This document shows positions 35,773-63,326 of a stretch of 64,000 bases of DNA, one piece after another. Origin of the DNA: Larus michahellis (taxonomy: Eukaryota > Chordata > Aves > Charadriiformes > Laridae); assembly GCF_964199755.1 (NCBI RefSeq), contig NC_133901.1, positions 26,872,397 through 26,936,396 of the forward strand, read 5' to 3'. The notes below the pieces were generated by a model. That model was not told the DNA's origin. It did no database searches and saw nothing but the letters and a program-made list of their open reading frames with translations. The position numbers and the translations under genes were made by a program. Every line of letters begins with the position of its first letter. The first letter of the stretch is position 1.

Positions 35773-37763
35773 TCACTGGCATTGAACAGTTTTGCCATAG
35801 CCACCTCTTCCAGCATCATAGTCTTGCCGATATTCATCTCGGACCTTATGAAGGAGGGAAAAAGGGAAGCCCAGTAAAGACAGAGAAAAACAATTTCTCA
35901 AAAACTATCACACCATCAGAATATAGTCAAACTGAGTTCATAACATGTAAGTGGCCTCAAAGAGCTGGCTGACAAAACAGAAGGCAAAGTGCATCATGCA
36001 GAAGCCCAGAACACAGCATAAACTAACTTCCTTTCTAATAACGTCCAAGGGGACTCTTCAAACAAGACAATGTGAGGATGGCTAGCCTCATGCTTCAGCA
36101 GTAAAAGCATCTGTTATCTTCCCAGCTTCAGGTAAGCTAAGTGCTGTCCTTTGTGTTCTTAACAGCCTTATATTTTCTGGGCTTATTTATAAGCATTATC
36201 TGCTTAAAAAGGTAAGTCACTGAAAGTACTGTCAGTGAAACATATGAAAAAGTTACTTATTCTTAGCAGATAACATCATCATTGATAAGATGTCTTACAG
36301 ATTAATGTACAGTGGTATCTTATATAATAGCTCTTAAATTGCTATTTCTGAAGTTGTTCTGAGTGTGTTCATTCAAAAAGCAATTCATTTGGCAAAGTCA
36401 CCAGTCCCTTAATAACTAGGCTGTACAACAACGTACCTGGCCCCCTGATCTTCCACGACCATACTGTCTACCCTCCTTAAATCCTGCATCCCAGTCTGTC
36501 CTTATGATCCTGTCATCAAGCCTGGTTCCATTGATGTATCGCATTGCATTTTCAGCATCTCCTCTTGCATAATACCTTAAGAATAGGTTAGTGAAAAAAA
36601 CCCTAGGCTTCTATTTTCAACACATGGAAAAAAGAACAATATCAAATGGGATACAAAACCAAGTATTTGCTTGAATCACGTTCCTGCTTGATTCCTTCTA
36701 AAAGCAACCGTTTCCAAGAAGCTATGTGAGCTAAGAAAACTGCTAGTGAAGCAGAGTAACATGCAGGAATGAAAGCATATTAAAAACGCATCTATTAGAT
36801 CAAGTTCTTTAACCACGCTCACCCTTAAAAGCATAAAGCTCTATTACTAAAGAAAGAATGAGAAGCCCCATGCATGCTCCATTCATGCTGCAAATTTTCA
36901 CCATTTTGGTGTGTTTGCTGGAACCAGAAACCATGACTTTCAAAGAGATTTGCATGTAATGAGGTCAACATGTGACAGGGACGCAAGATACCAACAGAAA
37001 CTTTACGTGTATGCTTGTATGAAAAGAAACATCTCTTTACTCGGGCACCGAGAATACGCTTTTACTGCGGAGACCAACTATCTAAAAAGCGTCTGGCTTA
37101 GAGCATCAGAGTGAAAGCAATCCTCACTCGACGTGCAGTCGAGTTGCCCTCTCTCGCCCAGGGCTCCCACAGACACTTTAGCAACCGAATAATTTTATCC
37201 TCGGATAATTTTCCCGTGACTCAGAGCCTGCATTTCAGCTCACCCACGCCCTGACCGCTCCTGCCCACCGCTGCGGCAGCCTGCGGGCGGCACAACCAGC
37301 CGCCGCCCTAGCGCAGGGTCCGCTCCCCCCGCCCGGCTCCGCGGCCCGCGGCGCCGCCGGCCCGGGCTCGCTGAAGGATACTCCACGAAGCAGAAGCCGC
37401 ATGCGGTTTTCTTCACTTTGTCCAGCCCCATGATGACCTTCTTGATGTCGCCGCTCTTGCCGAAGAGCTCGTGGATCTGCTCCTCCGTGGTGTAGAAGGA
37501 GAGGTTCCCCACGTACAGCGTACAGCTCTTCCTCAGCAGCCGCTCCTGGTCGTATCGCGTCCCCTGAGCCGCAACGACAGCGTTACCCTCACGGCGGGCC
37601 CGCAACCGGGTCTGGGCCCGGACACAGCCCAGGCAAACCGCGCGGCCCCCGTCACCAGCAGCAGCGGCGGCACCCCGCTCACCCGAAAGTGCTGGTCCCG
37701 GTATTGACTGAGATCCGCGTAGGAATCACTGCGCAGGATGCTCAGCGTCCCGCCGGCAGACAT
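35773..37763 (-). CDS. NCBP2: Nuclear cap-binding protein subunit 2 (CBP20)
   Basis: Small subunit of the nuclear cap-binding complex. It binds the m7G cap of nascent RNA polymerase II transcripts with NCBP1 and supports splicing, export and the first round of translation. Coding exons, read right to left: 37763-37683, 37563-37382, 36575-36437, 35844-35773. Total 474 nt, 157 aa (human 156). One RRM: RNP2 CTLYVGNL (residues 41-48) and RNP1 KKTACGFCF; the cap-stacking tyrosines are Tyr21 and Tyr44 (human Tyr20 and Tyr43). The tail is Arg/Gly/Tyr-rich and ends YGKTVQCQ, diverging from the human end. The start ATG is in a strong GGCGGACATG-type CpG-island context (reverse strand), and the protein starts [20 protein letters not shown]. 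The second intron has a U12-type donor (GTATCCTT). Divergent from NCBP2AS2, with 286 bp between start codons. Confidence 0.96.
36576..37381 (-). other. NCBP2: NCBP2 intron 2, probable U12-type (minor spliceosome)
   Basis: On the minus strand the exon ends TTCGTGGA and the intron begins GTATCCTTC, essentially the U12 donor consensus GTATCCTTT. Joining after GA to exon 36,575-36,437 gives E-Y-Y-A-R, matching the known protein; no major-class donor near that point keeps the protein intact. The acceptor side has TTCACTAAC about 12 nt from the terminal AG (U12 branch consensus TTCCTTAAC) and no clear pyrimidine tract next to the AG, as in minor introns. Confidence 0.75.
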
Positions 37764-38049
37764 GGCGGCAGGACCGTCCCTCAGCGCCTTCCCGCCCCTC
37801 AGCACGTCGCCGGGCGGGCAGCCAATGGCGAAGCGGGACGAAGCTCTCGCGAGAGCAGGCGGGGCACGGACAGGCGCCGCCCCGCCCCCTTGCGCCCGCT
37901 CTCGCGAGAACAGCAACGGCCACGGCCCCCCCTTGCACTAGCTCTCGCGAGAGCGGGCGCAGGGTGGCGCTGAGGTGAGCGGTGTTCTCGCGAGAGTTGG
38001 CGCAGGATGGTGCTGAAGGGGTCGCTGTTCTCGCGAGAGTTGGCGCAGG
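37764..38049. promoter_or_regulatory. Bidirectional promoter with five TCTCGCGAGA elements and a CCAAT box
   Basis: The 286 bp between the two start codons hold five perfect 10-bp palindromes TCTCGCGAGA, at 37845-37854, 37900-37909, 37943-37952, 37986-37995 and 38029-38038. The last four are spaced exactly 43 bp apart. There is a CCAAT box at 37822-37826. TCTCGCGAGA is a known CpG-island promoter element, reported to bind BANP and earlier linked to ZBTB33. Known instances are enriched at bidirectional housekeeping promoters; five copies in 200 bp is a strong cluster. Confidence 0.85.
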
Positions 38050-38071
38050 ATGGTGCTGAGGCGGGTGCTCT
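37943..38071. repeat. Tandem repeat, 43-bp unit, about three copies
   Basis: Units start at the palindromes 37943, 37986 and 38029. The last two are nearly identical: TCTCGCGAGAGTTGGCGCAG is followed by GATGGTGCTGA in both. The first is more diverged (GCGGGCGCAGGGTGGCGCTGA). The second and third units each contain an ATGGTGCTGA; the third supplies the NCBP2AS2 start codon. Confidence 0.85.
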
Positions 38072-38348
38072 TCGCTCTCCTCAGCAACCCGCGGCTGATC
38101 GAGAAGCTCTCCGAGTCGCGGCCCATCCGCGCCGCCGCCCGCCTGACCGCCGCCGCCATCACCCGCGGGCAGCTCAGCGCCCGCCAGGCGACGCGGAGTT
38201 TTGCCCCACGTTTGCTCCGCCTGCGCGACACCTTCCTCAGAGAGCTCAAGGACGGAGCCCGGGCGAAGGGCTGGCCCGGGCCCCGAGGGCCCGGTCGAGG
38301 CGGCCGACCCGGAGGAGGGCCCTGATCGCCGCGACGAGAGGGAGGTAG
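38007..38348 (+). other. Upstream overlapping ORF created by the 43-bp repeat (probably not a protein gene)
   Basis: The ATG at 38007 lies 43 bp before the NCBP2AS2 ATG in the preceding repeat unit, so its frame is shifted by one. It runs 113 codons through and past the NCBP2AS2 frame. The predicted peptide is low-complexity Arg/Pro/Ala-rich, with no homology I recognise. It matters only if transcription starts upstream of 38007, when it would compete with the true start. Confidence 0.4.
38050..38325 (+). CDS. NCBP2AS2: NCBP2AS2 microprotein (KRASIM family)
   Basis: Single-exon 91-aa protein beginning MVLRRVLFALLSNPRLIEKL; it then shows the hallmark SESRPIR (residues 21-27) and a helical Arg/Leu-rich middle (LLRLRDTFLRELKDG). 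Human NCBP2AS2 is 99 aa with the same start (MVLRRLL.ALL) and the same SESRPIR. The human protein has been described as a microprotein that interacts with KRAS. The end (GPRGPGRGGRPGGGP) is low complexity and shorter than in human. The start was chosen for the family N-terminus; the in-window ATG 43 bp upstream is in another frame. Shares its promoter with NCBP2 on the opposite strand. Confidence 0.92.
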   Translation: MVLRRVLFALLSNPRLIEKLSESRPIRAAARLTAAAITRGQLSARQATRSFAPRLLRLRDTFLRELKDGARAKGWPGPRGPGRGGRPGGGP

Positions 38349-38805
38349 CTGCGGAGCCGCGGCAGGCGCAGGATGCCGCCAAGGAGAAGGAAACGGCCAC
38401 CGCTTCCCTGCGGCGAGGGCAGGAGGACGAGTGCGTTAGAACCGGCGGGTGAACGGGCCCTGAGGCCTCGGTGACGGGCTGCTGGTGACAGCCGGACCCT
38501 ATCAGCCTCTCCTGAACCGGGCACGGTGCACTGCCGTTGGGACCCCAGCGTTACCCCCCGGCCTACGTAATGCAGAACGTGAGCTGTGGACTGACACTGT
38601 TTTTCCATAGCGTATAGCCATGAGTGGTTCCTGAGTCCAGGCATGAAAACGTGAAGCATGCTGCTTATTGGTATGATGGACTTTCATTTCATAGTCAGTT
38701 TACACTTTCCACCGTACTCAAGAACATGCAGAAGGCAGACTCACATTAAACATCATCCAGAATACTGTCAAGATCATCAGTTTAAGTGCTTGATAAGAAA
38801 CTCGA

Positions 38806-38811
38806 AATAAA
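38806..38811 (+). promoter_or_regulatory. NCBP2AS2: Polyadenylation signal of NCBP2AS2 (AATAAA)
   Basis: AATAAA lies about 480 bp after the NCBP2AS2 stop, followed by A-rich then T-containing sequence. It gives a compact transcript ending near 38,830. Confidence 0.65.
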
Positions 38812-41356
38812 AACAAATTTCTCACTGGAGTTCCTTTAACAATGTCTGTCTATACAACAGTAGTGTTCTACATTTGATACAATTTTGATACAGAAAGAGC
38901 TCTAAATGTTGATGATGATGTTGATGGATAGGATAATAATCCATTTTACAGGTAGGTAAAAGAGATTCAGTAGCACACCTCAAGTCTATGGTAGCAAGAA
39001 GGGTTGGGGGAAAAAATGACCAATAGAGCTATCCTAACTATAAATATGGAAAAAGATGTATCCATCATATGTAGTGCACTGCACTGGGGTGGTTTACTTA
39101 AGTTGCTGTATCTAACAACATATGAGACAAGTAGTAGTTAAGCTTCCTTCATAGCATGTTTCACTGTTTAGTCCAGCTGACTAGGTGCTTGGTAACTGGG
39201 GAGGATGATTTCCATTCTTTGTATCACCCCAGGTGAAAAGAACCTTGCAAATGATCTGAGATACAGTTTCTGGCATTGCTGATAAAATTACACTTCCCAC
39301 CAACAAAGACTTAGGTGTGCATGGATGGAAAAACTGCATCTATGATGTAAATGATAAAAGGTCTAGCTGGCAAGACAAAAGCAGTGTATTTTCAGTCTGA
39401 GTTAGCATTTGTAGTCCAGGTTCTCTATCACAGGTTACCTGGCTAGCAGTAGAGCTGTCATTGTGCCATCAGAATGGTGCTCCATCACATCCTTGAAGAG
39501 TTTCAAGATCTACCCCACTGAGATTGCCAGAGGTGATAAGTTTTATGAAAATAATTTTCAAAATGTAAGCTGTTTAAGAAAGCTAAAAATAGTAAGCAGG
39601 ACATGGAGTACCAGCTCTGGCACACAGCTGTCATCCCAATGTAAGAGAACAAAAAGGAAATTAACTTGGAGAATACACTTGGTGTCACGATGCTTTCATA
39701 ACTCCTTTCACTATTTTGTGAGTCATCAGTACAAACATACATGCACCCCTGTCTTCCCCTACCTCCCCCCAAAACATACACCTTTAATTTACAGGCTTGT
39801 CGGTAATGAGGGATGTGAGATGAACATGTAGGGGAGACTTAACACAAAATGTTTTACAAGAGAGCAAGAACTATGTTACTTAAAAATCTAGCTCATGTGT
39901 ATAATTTGGAAGATAGAGGCAAATCCTACACACAGGGAATTTTCCTAGCATCCCTCTAGAGCCTGGCATCAACCTATATTGTCTCTGTTAAAAAACTGGC
40001 TCATAAGACCTTACATAAAGCTGTGCGGATGAAGAACTGCAAAAAGCATTGCTGCCTTTGTGAGCAGAAAGAACTCAAGTGTCGGATTCATTTCATAGAG
40101 AGAGGCTTGACCTACACTGTATGTGCCAAATTAGTATCTCCCTCTGTGTCGCGATGTTTTGGATCCAGAAATTCATGCAGGCAAAACCGAAAATGGTTAG
40201 TTGGGTAATACTATTAAGCATATGCATCATTCTCAGCTGAAGCTCAGGATTATTTGTATCCTGCTTTAAAATCGGACTCTTCTCCATTTGAGAGCCAGGA
40301 TGTGACCTGTCATTCTCACCAAGCTGATTTAACTGGGAGCCATTACTGAAGGGGAGGGGGGCGCAGGGGATGCGGCTCCTCCCTCGGATCCTCACACGCT
40401 TCCCTGCAGCAGAACTGGTGGATCTCTGACCCTGCGGTAAGCCAGTTCGGAGATACATCTGGTCAAACACACACAAAGCATCAAATCCCTGTGAGTTACC
40501 CATTTTCTGGCTGCAGGGCCTGCGCTGCACCGTTGCCAGTGCGGGAGCCACGACAGAGCGATGGAAGCTGTGAGATGCACAGCAGGAGCATGCAAGGGAA
40601 GGGCTGCCCCGTTTGCACGGCTCAACAACAGACGGGCTTAACGCTGTCAAAATGCAGCACTCTCAAGCTGCTGTATGTAATACATATGTAGTGTGTCCAC
40701 AAGAATGGAACTGTAGCAAGGAAACGCTAAGCAGGCAAAGCTTGGATTTTAGGATTTAGCACAAGTACTTACGCTGAAGTATCTTCCATGTACTAAATCA
40801 GATCCTGTCAGATCAACGCCGGGGATTTTTCAAGACAGAACCAGCCAAGACAATATTACAGTGCTGGTGCCTATACAGGATGCTCTGAATTTTTAACAGC
40901 ACAAAAATACAACCTTATTGAGTCAGACCATCTTTCGTCTAGTCCTGTAACTGCTCTCCAGCAGCTGAGTTTATGCCTATTACCAGCAAAAAACACACAA
41001 TGCACAAACCCTCTGTCAGAGATTATAAGAACCTTCAAAAATAAATCTCACACGGAAAGAGCTAAGCTTGAATCTGTTTTGGTGGACTCTGATTTCATCC
41101 TCTCTCATCAGAAAAATGAACACAAGTTCATATGAAACACCACACGGGCTGAATAACTCAAATTTTAAGCAGGTTCTATCCAGAACTGGCTATATTGATG
41201 AGTGTTAAGTTTATGAAGAAAGGGAATAAAGAGACTCAGGGCAAGTCCCAGTGCCACCGCTTGTGCTGAAGACGGGTCTGTGAAGAGGAAGGTCTTGCAG
41301 CACACTTGGGCAGCGCCCCAGTGAAGTGAAAAACTAAACCATTGTTCTCCTAGAAT
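38812..41356. other. Region between the convergent 3' ends of NCBP2AS2 and PIGZ
   Basis: The right part is probably PIGZ 3' UTR (minus strand). ATTAAA on the minus strand at 39783-39788 is a possible but unproven polyadenylation signal; no AATAAA was found closer. A GC-rich patch at 40,330-40,640 contains an unexplained 185-codon minus-strand frame. Otherwise nothing recognised. Confidence 0.5.
40093..40650 (-). CDS. Unrecognised 185-codon open frame downstream of PIGZ
   Basis: One of the longer frames in the window without a home. It lies on the PIGZ strand and may simply be PIGZ 3' UTR. An internal Met begins MGNSQGFDALCVFDQMYLRT, a Met-Gly start compatible with N-myristoylation. Near the C-terminus there is a hydrophobic stretch, ITQLTIFGFACMNFWIQNI. 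I recognise no family. No splice signals or codon conservation can be judged from one sequence. More likely fortuitous than real. Confidence 0.15.
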   Translation of the reverse strand: MTALSPSVVEPCKRGSPSLACSCCASHSFHRSVVAPALATVQRRPCSQKMGNSQGFDALCVFDQMYLRTGLPQGQRSTSSAAGKRVRIRGRSRIPCAPLPFSNGSQLNQLGENDRSHPGSQMEKSPILKQDTNNPELQLRMMHMLNSITQLTIFGFACMNFWIQNIATQREILIWHIQCRSSLSL

Positions 41357-43507
41357 CTAAAGGCTCTGCCGATCTCTGTCTAGCTGAAGGATGTATAGTC
41401 CTAACTGGCTTCTCCAATTTCCACTGAATAGGAAGGGTAGTTGTGGTGGGTCTTCCATTGATAAGTGTGGAAATATCAAAGTCTCATTCTTGAACGAGAC
41501 ACCACATTTTGTAATCGTGGCTCTGACTGTACCAGGGATTATAACAAAAACATGACAGTTGTTGCAGGTAAAATTGTTTGCTCGCTGCCCTACTATCCGG
41601 CAGAGGGTTTCTTCTCCAGACCCAGCCATATCAATGACTTCTATATGTGTGTCTCGCTCCTTGATATTAAGCAGAGACCTAGGAGGCATGTAGGTGTGAG
41701 CAAAGAGTAGAGTGTAGTGTCTGGGATCGTTTGAGGGCTCCGGAGAATGAGTGAGTTGCTCCAGGTGAAACAAACATGGTATCAGTCCTCCCTGGTGTAA
41801 GCACCCAAACAGCAAAGCCCCGAGAACATTGAAAATAGTAATAACGTGTTTCCACTTCACAGCTCTATTCTGTGACGTGCTGAACAGGACCAATGGCAAG
41901 ATGAGAGGAATGAGAAACCGAGGTTCCTGGTGACTGAATAGGGAGAGAAATGCCAAAGGAACAAAATAGAACAGCAGTAACGTTGGATTGCCCTCAGAAT
42001 GCACTAACAGCCCAGATGACCCATGGTAATACAATTTGACCCGTATTAATTGATGGATATATTTCTTCAACATTTTAAAACCAGCACTAATGGCCAGAAT
42101 ATGTAAGATCCCAAAGAGCATTATGCCATTGACTGTAAAATGTGTAACTCTTGGGTGACTTCCATGCAGTGCAAGATTATGAGGATTAAGATTATAGCTG
42201 AGGAAATTGAAAGGTGTTACTATCATTTTCTCATGTAATTGACCTATTACATCAAGTAGGCTGCTGTTCTTAATGCTGTAGAGGTTGTCTAAGCCCACGG
42301 AGGTAAAGTAGAAGGTGTCGGCTGTTATGAAAACAACAGCAGTAAAACAGGCACATAGGACAAGCTTCAAAAAGTGGTTTATGACAGTTTTAATGCCCTT
42401 TTCAGAGTCAACAATTAAACCTGCCCAGTAAAGCAGGGGCATTAGAGCGAATGCCAAAAAGGTTGGCCTGTTGAAAAACCCGGCAGTCGTTACAATACCT
42501 ATGAGAGGGCTGCTTGTCAGCTCTGCTACGCTGCCACCAGCCTTTCTTGAGGAAACCAGCACCATCAGAAGAGCAAAGAGAAGTCCTTCGAGTGTGTTGG
42601 TGAACGTTCTTGTATAAAATACCAGAGTGACATAGGATCCGGCAAGAAGTACCAGCGCTTTCCATGGATCCGCTTCCCAGAAAGGAGCTAATCGATAAAC
42701 GCTATAGTCGAGTATGAAAGAAAAGATGGTAAAGAGAAGGCGAGGTGACACGAGAAGGGTGTAGCTGTTGATGCAACTTGAACACATGTCCAGCTGCTGC
42801 AAAGACTTGATCACCCAGTAGGTAACTCCAGATGTCATTAATGGGAAAACAACTGTTCTGCAAGGAGAGCTGGAAAGGAACTCCCAAGGGTAATAGACCT
42901 GTAGGTTTAAAATGTCACCTATAAAGAAAGAAAAAAAAAAAAACCCATACATACATAATGTGTTTTATTCAGTTGGGATATATTTTATTCATTAGGGATG
43001 CAACTTAGCATGAGAAGTATCATGACGCAAAGCAGTCGCTAAACTTTTGAGACTACTGTCATGGTTGACATTTTTAGGAGCGTACCATTAATCTTTACGC
43101 ACCTTCAAGAAAAAAACCCCAAGCAGCGGTCTGTTAGGGTGAGCGCTCCCGGCAGGGCTCGGCAGGGACAGCGGGAGCAGCCGCAGCCCCGCTCCGGCCC
43201 TCCTGCAGAATCGCTTTGCAGCAAAACGCGGGGGGCGAAGCGGCCGTTCGGTTCCGTTTGGGGCGCGGGTGCCCACCCGTGACCCGCAGCCCGGGAGGCG
43301 GCCGCCGCTCCGCACGGCGGTACGCGGTGCGCCCGTGTCCCCGCGCCCCCGGGGTCTCTCCGCCGGGCCCGCCCCTCCCGCCGCCTTACCTGCCATCACC
43401 TCGGGCGACTGGAAGAACTCGTCGGGGTGCAGGTAGCCGGCCTGCGGCAGCAGGCACCAGCCAGCCCGCAGCGCGGCCAGCAGCGCCCACAGCCCCCGGG
43501 CCCCCAT
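41357..43507 (-). CDS. PIGZ: GPI mannosyltransferase 4 (PIG-Z / SMP3)
   Basis: ER multi-pass GT-C mannosyltransferase of family GT22 that adds the fourth, side-branch alpha-1,2-mannose to GPI anchors. Two coding exons: 43507-43390 (39 codons plus 1 nt) and 42918-41357, together 1,680 nt and 559 aa (human 579). The start [20 protein letters not shown] is a hydrophobic signal-anchor. The HPDE motif at residues 27-30, in [17 protein letters not shown], is the luminal acidic motif of this family. Family text is also seen in [45 protein letters not shown] and [15 protein letters not shown], with many membrane helices. The ATG has an ideal Kozak context (GCCGCCATGG). The large second exon carries nearly the whole enzyme. 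Same strand as MELTF, downstream of it. Confidence 0.96.
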
Positions 43508-43800
43508 GGCGGCACCGGCACCGCCGCCCGACCGGCCCCCGCCCCGCCCCGCCAGGGGGCGCAACACCGCCGGCCCGCGCGCCGCAGCCCCGCGCGCAAG
43601 CGCATGCGCAGCCCCGGGCAGCGCGCAACGGCCGCACTCAGCACAGCCTGAGCTTCGGTCGCTTCACGACCGACCCGAGGCCGGGAGCGGCGCAGGGGTA
43701 AGGAGAGCGGCAGCCACCGACCGCGGGGGGCACTCGGTGCCCGCCCTTCTCTCGGGCGACGGCAGTTACCAGCCCCTGCCAGCGGGATGCAGCTCTTAGC
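43130..43800. promoter_or_regulatory. PIGZ: PIGZ CpG-island promoter with NRF1-like site
   Basis: GC- and CpG-rich block around the first PIGZ exon. The perfect palindrome GCGCATGCGC at 43600-43609, 93 bp upstream of the ATG, matches the NRF1 consensus. No TATA box. Borders are by eye. Confidence 0.75.
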
Positions 43801-43902
43801 GCCCGTTCTGCAGCAAAAATGCCACCCCTGCCCCCTCGTCACTGTACGGCTGAGCAAACTGGAGAATGGTTTCTTTTTTTTAAAGCAGCGTTTCTGTAGT
43901 TT

Positions 43903-43908
43903 TTTATT
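43903..43908 (-). promoter_or_regulatory. MELTF: Candidate distal polyadenylation signal of MELTF
   Basis: AATAAA on the minus strand, about 1.8 kb beyond the MELTF stop and only about 0.4 kb before the PIGZ start codon. Two further candidates lie closer to the MELTF stop, at 44606-44611 and 44624-44629. Which is used cannot be told from sequence alone. Confidence 0.4.
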
Positions 43909-44605
43909 CACAAAGATAATCCACTACAGGAGAAAAATGAAACAATGATGCAATTCCTGCCTACAAGCAAAGTCATTCCATGAAAGAAGAGAGGTGGTGA
44001 ATCCGCACATTCACGCAAGCGCTGCAAGAAAACAAGGAGGAGGCAGGCTGCCTCAGGGGGCCTGTAAGGAACGCAGCAATGCCTGGTAATGACGACACGG
44101 ACTCACAAAAACAACGGACTCCGAGATCTAGCTATATATCCTATTTAAAAAGCCACTCTGCAAGCTAGAAACGATCCAAATGTGGCAGAAACACACACAC
44201 TAAACACCTGGAGTATCTATCTAATACATCAGCTGTGTTTGGCAGATAAAATCTAACACAACATATTCAAAGGCATACAGACAGAAAGCCATGGCCCAGG
44301 GGCTTCAACTAAATGGCCAGAGCTGTCATGGATCCCTGGCTGACAGGAGCAGAGCTCAGACCCAAAGACTTCAATCCTCAACCTGTGGGTTTGGGCGTTG
44401 CTGCACTGTGTCACTGCTTTGCTACTGCAGACACAGCTCCAAAATCTAAAATGAAATAGCTGGGGGCCATATTTTCTCTCTTTCCCACTTAAACCCAGAT
44501 AACCTTGGAGCAAATTAAACAGATGAGCGTTAATGTCCCAGGAAAGTGCAAAACTATGTAGTTTAGCTATCAGGCCAAAGTCTGGATAAACTGTAATTAC
44601 TTATG

Positions 44606-44629
44606 TTTATTTGTTAGTTTTCATTTATT
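44606..44629 (-). promoter_or_regulatory. MELTF: Candidate proximal polyadenylation signals of MELTF (two AATAAA)
   Basis: Two minus-strand AATAAA hexamers, at 44606-44611 and 44624-44629, about 1.1 kb past the stop. A CAT/ATT simple repeat lies next to them (44,631-44,656). Confidence 0.45.
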
Positions 44630-45733
44630 TACATCATCATCATTATTATCATCATCTAGTGTTACCAGTTTTTTTTAATTATGTTGAATGTCTTTTCATC
44701 CCAGGACCATGAGGTGGTAGCTGTAGTCAGGAGGATGCTGCCTGCCAGCAGCACGGCAACATTTGTTGTTACTGCAGCTATGGATAAAAATAAAAACTGA
44801 ATGCTACAAGCCAGTAGATACAGAACCAGTTAATCAGAAGTGAACTACTTTGTTTCACTAACAGCAAATAGAAGTTTCATGCACAGGGACTCAGATAACC
44901 CCATGTATGAGGAGGACAGCCAAGTTTCTTGATGGAGATGATTGCATCAAATTAAAGATCACAGGGCAGGTGCCATCTCTCTCACGCAGTGAGAGCACTC
45001 GTTGTGGAAAGTCAACAAGCTCAGTGGATGCACAGGTTTGGCCTCATTGTTTCCTCTGCCAACAGGTAGTCCCTTCAAGTCTCTAGGGTCCTTCTTTTTC
45101 ATCCAGTGACTTTGGAGATTCCCCCTGCTTTCTTCTACTAGAAGGTGGAGGACCTTGCCCGTAGCAGAAGCTGTGTTCTGGTCTGCAGGTCATCTCTCTG
45201 TCCACAGCCCGTCTGTCCTCTGTGCACTTACCTCTTCCAGCAGCAGAGCTCAGGAGAAACTGTTGCCATCAGCAAGGGTGGGATGGGATAAGCAAAGATG
45301 TAGGAGTCTGAATGTAACCAGCCAGGAGGGCAGAGGATTCAGTAGACAAGATTTTTGATATGCCTTCCAAGATGCAGAAATTCTTCTACAGGTCAGAAAC
45401 CCTGTATCCATCTAACAGCACCTGGGAATCCTCCAGCCCACGGTGGTTCAACATCAGCAACGATGCCAAAGATGCTCCAGTTTTGGACTGATCTTGTAAA
45501 CTGTAATGACACTGTATTGCTGGCTTCTGCCCCAAATTCCATCCCATCCCCATGGACAGGGGCAGCTCCAGCCCCACCCCACACCCCTGACGAGCAGGTG
45601 CTGCTGGCACTTGCCCTGCAAAGAGGGAGGAAGAGGCATTCAAATGTGAGCACAACACGTTATCCAAACAGCAGCTTATCTGAAGAAAAGGTGGTAGGGC
45701 AGAGGTGGCCTGGAAGTTGCCATTTGGGCCGTG

Positions 45734-63326
<17,593 letters not shown>

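Larger units (their letters stand above)
37230..38580. promoter_or_regulatory. CpG island of the NCBP2/NCBP2AS2 promoter
   Basis: Sharp rise in G+C and CpG density compared with both flanks. It covers the first two NCBP2 exons, the divergent promoter and the whole NCBP2AS2 frame. Borders are by eye. Confidence 0.8.

Noticed and set aside
37726-38400. 224-codon minus-strand frame across the NCBP2/NCBP2AS2 promoter
   Set aside because: Runs antisense through NCBP2AS2 and the promoter repeats. Its Arg/Ala/Pro/Ser composition is that of any open frame in a CpG island.
43508-43567. Extension of PIGZ upstream of 43,507
   Set aside because: The extension needs a GTG start and adds Gly/Arg/Ala-rich sequence. 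The ATG at 43,507 has an ideal Kozak context and starts with the expected hydrophobic segment.
43396-43911. 171-codon minus-strand frame and several plus-strand frames over PIGZ exon 1
   Set aside because: CpG-island artefacts. The PIGZ frame itself, with its Kozak start and HPDE motif, explains the locus.
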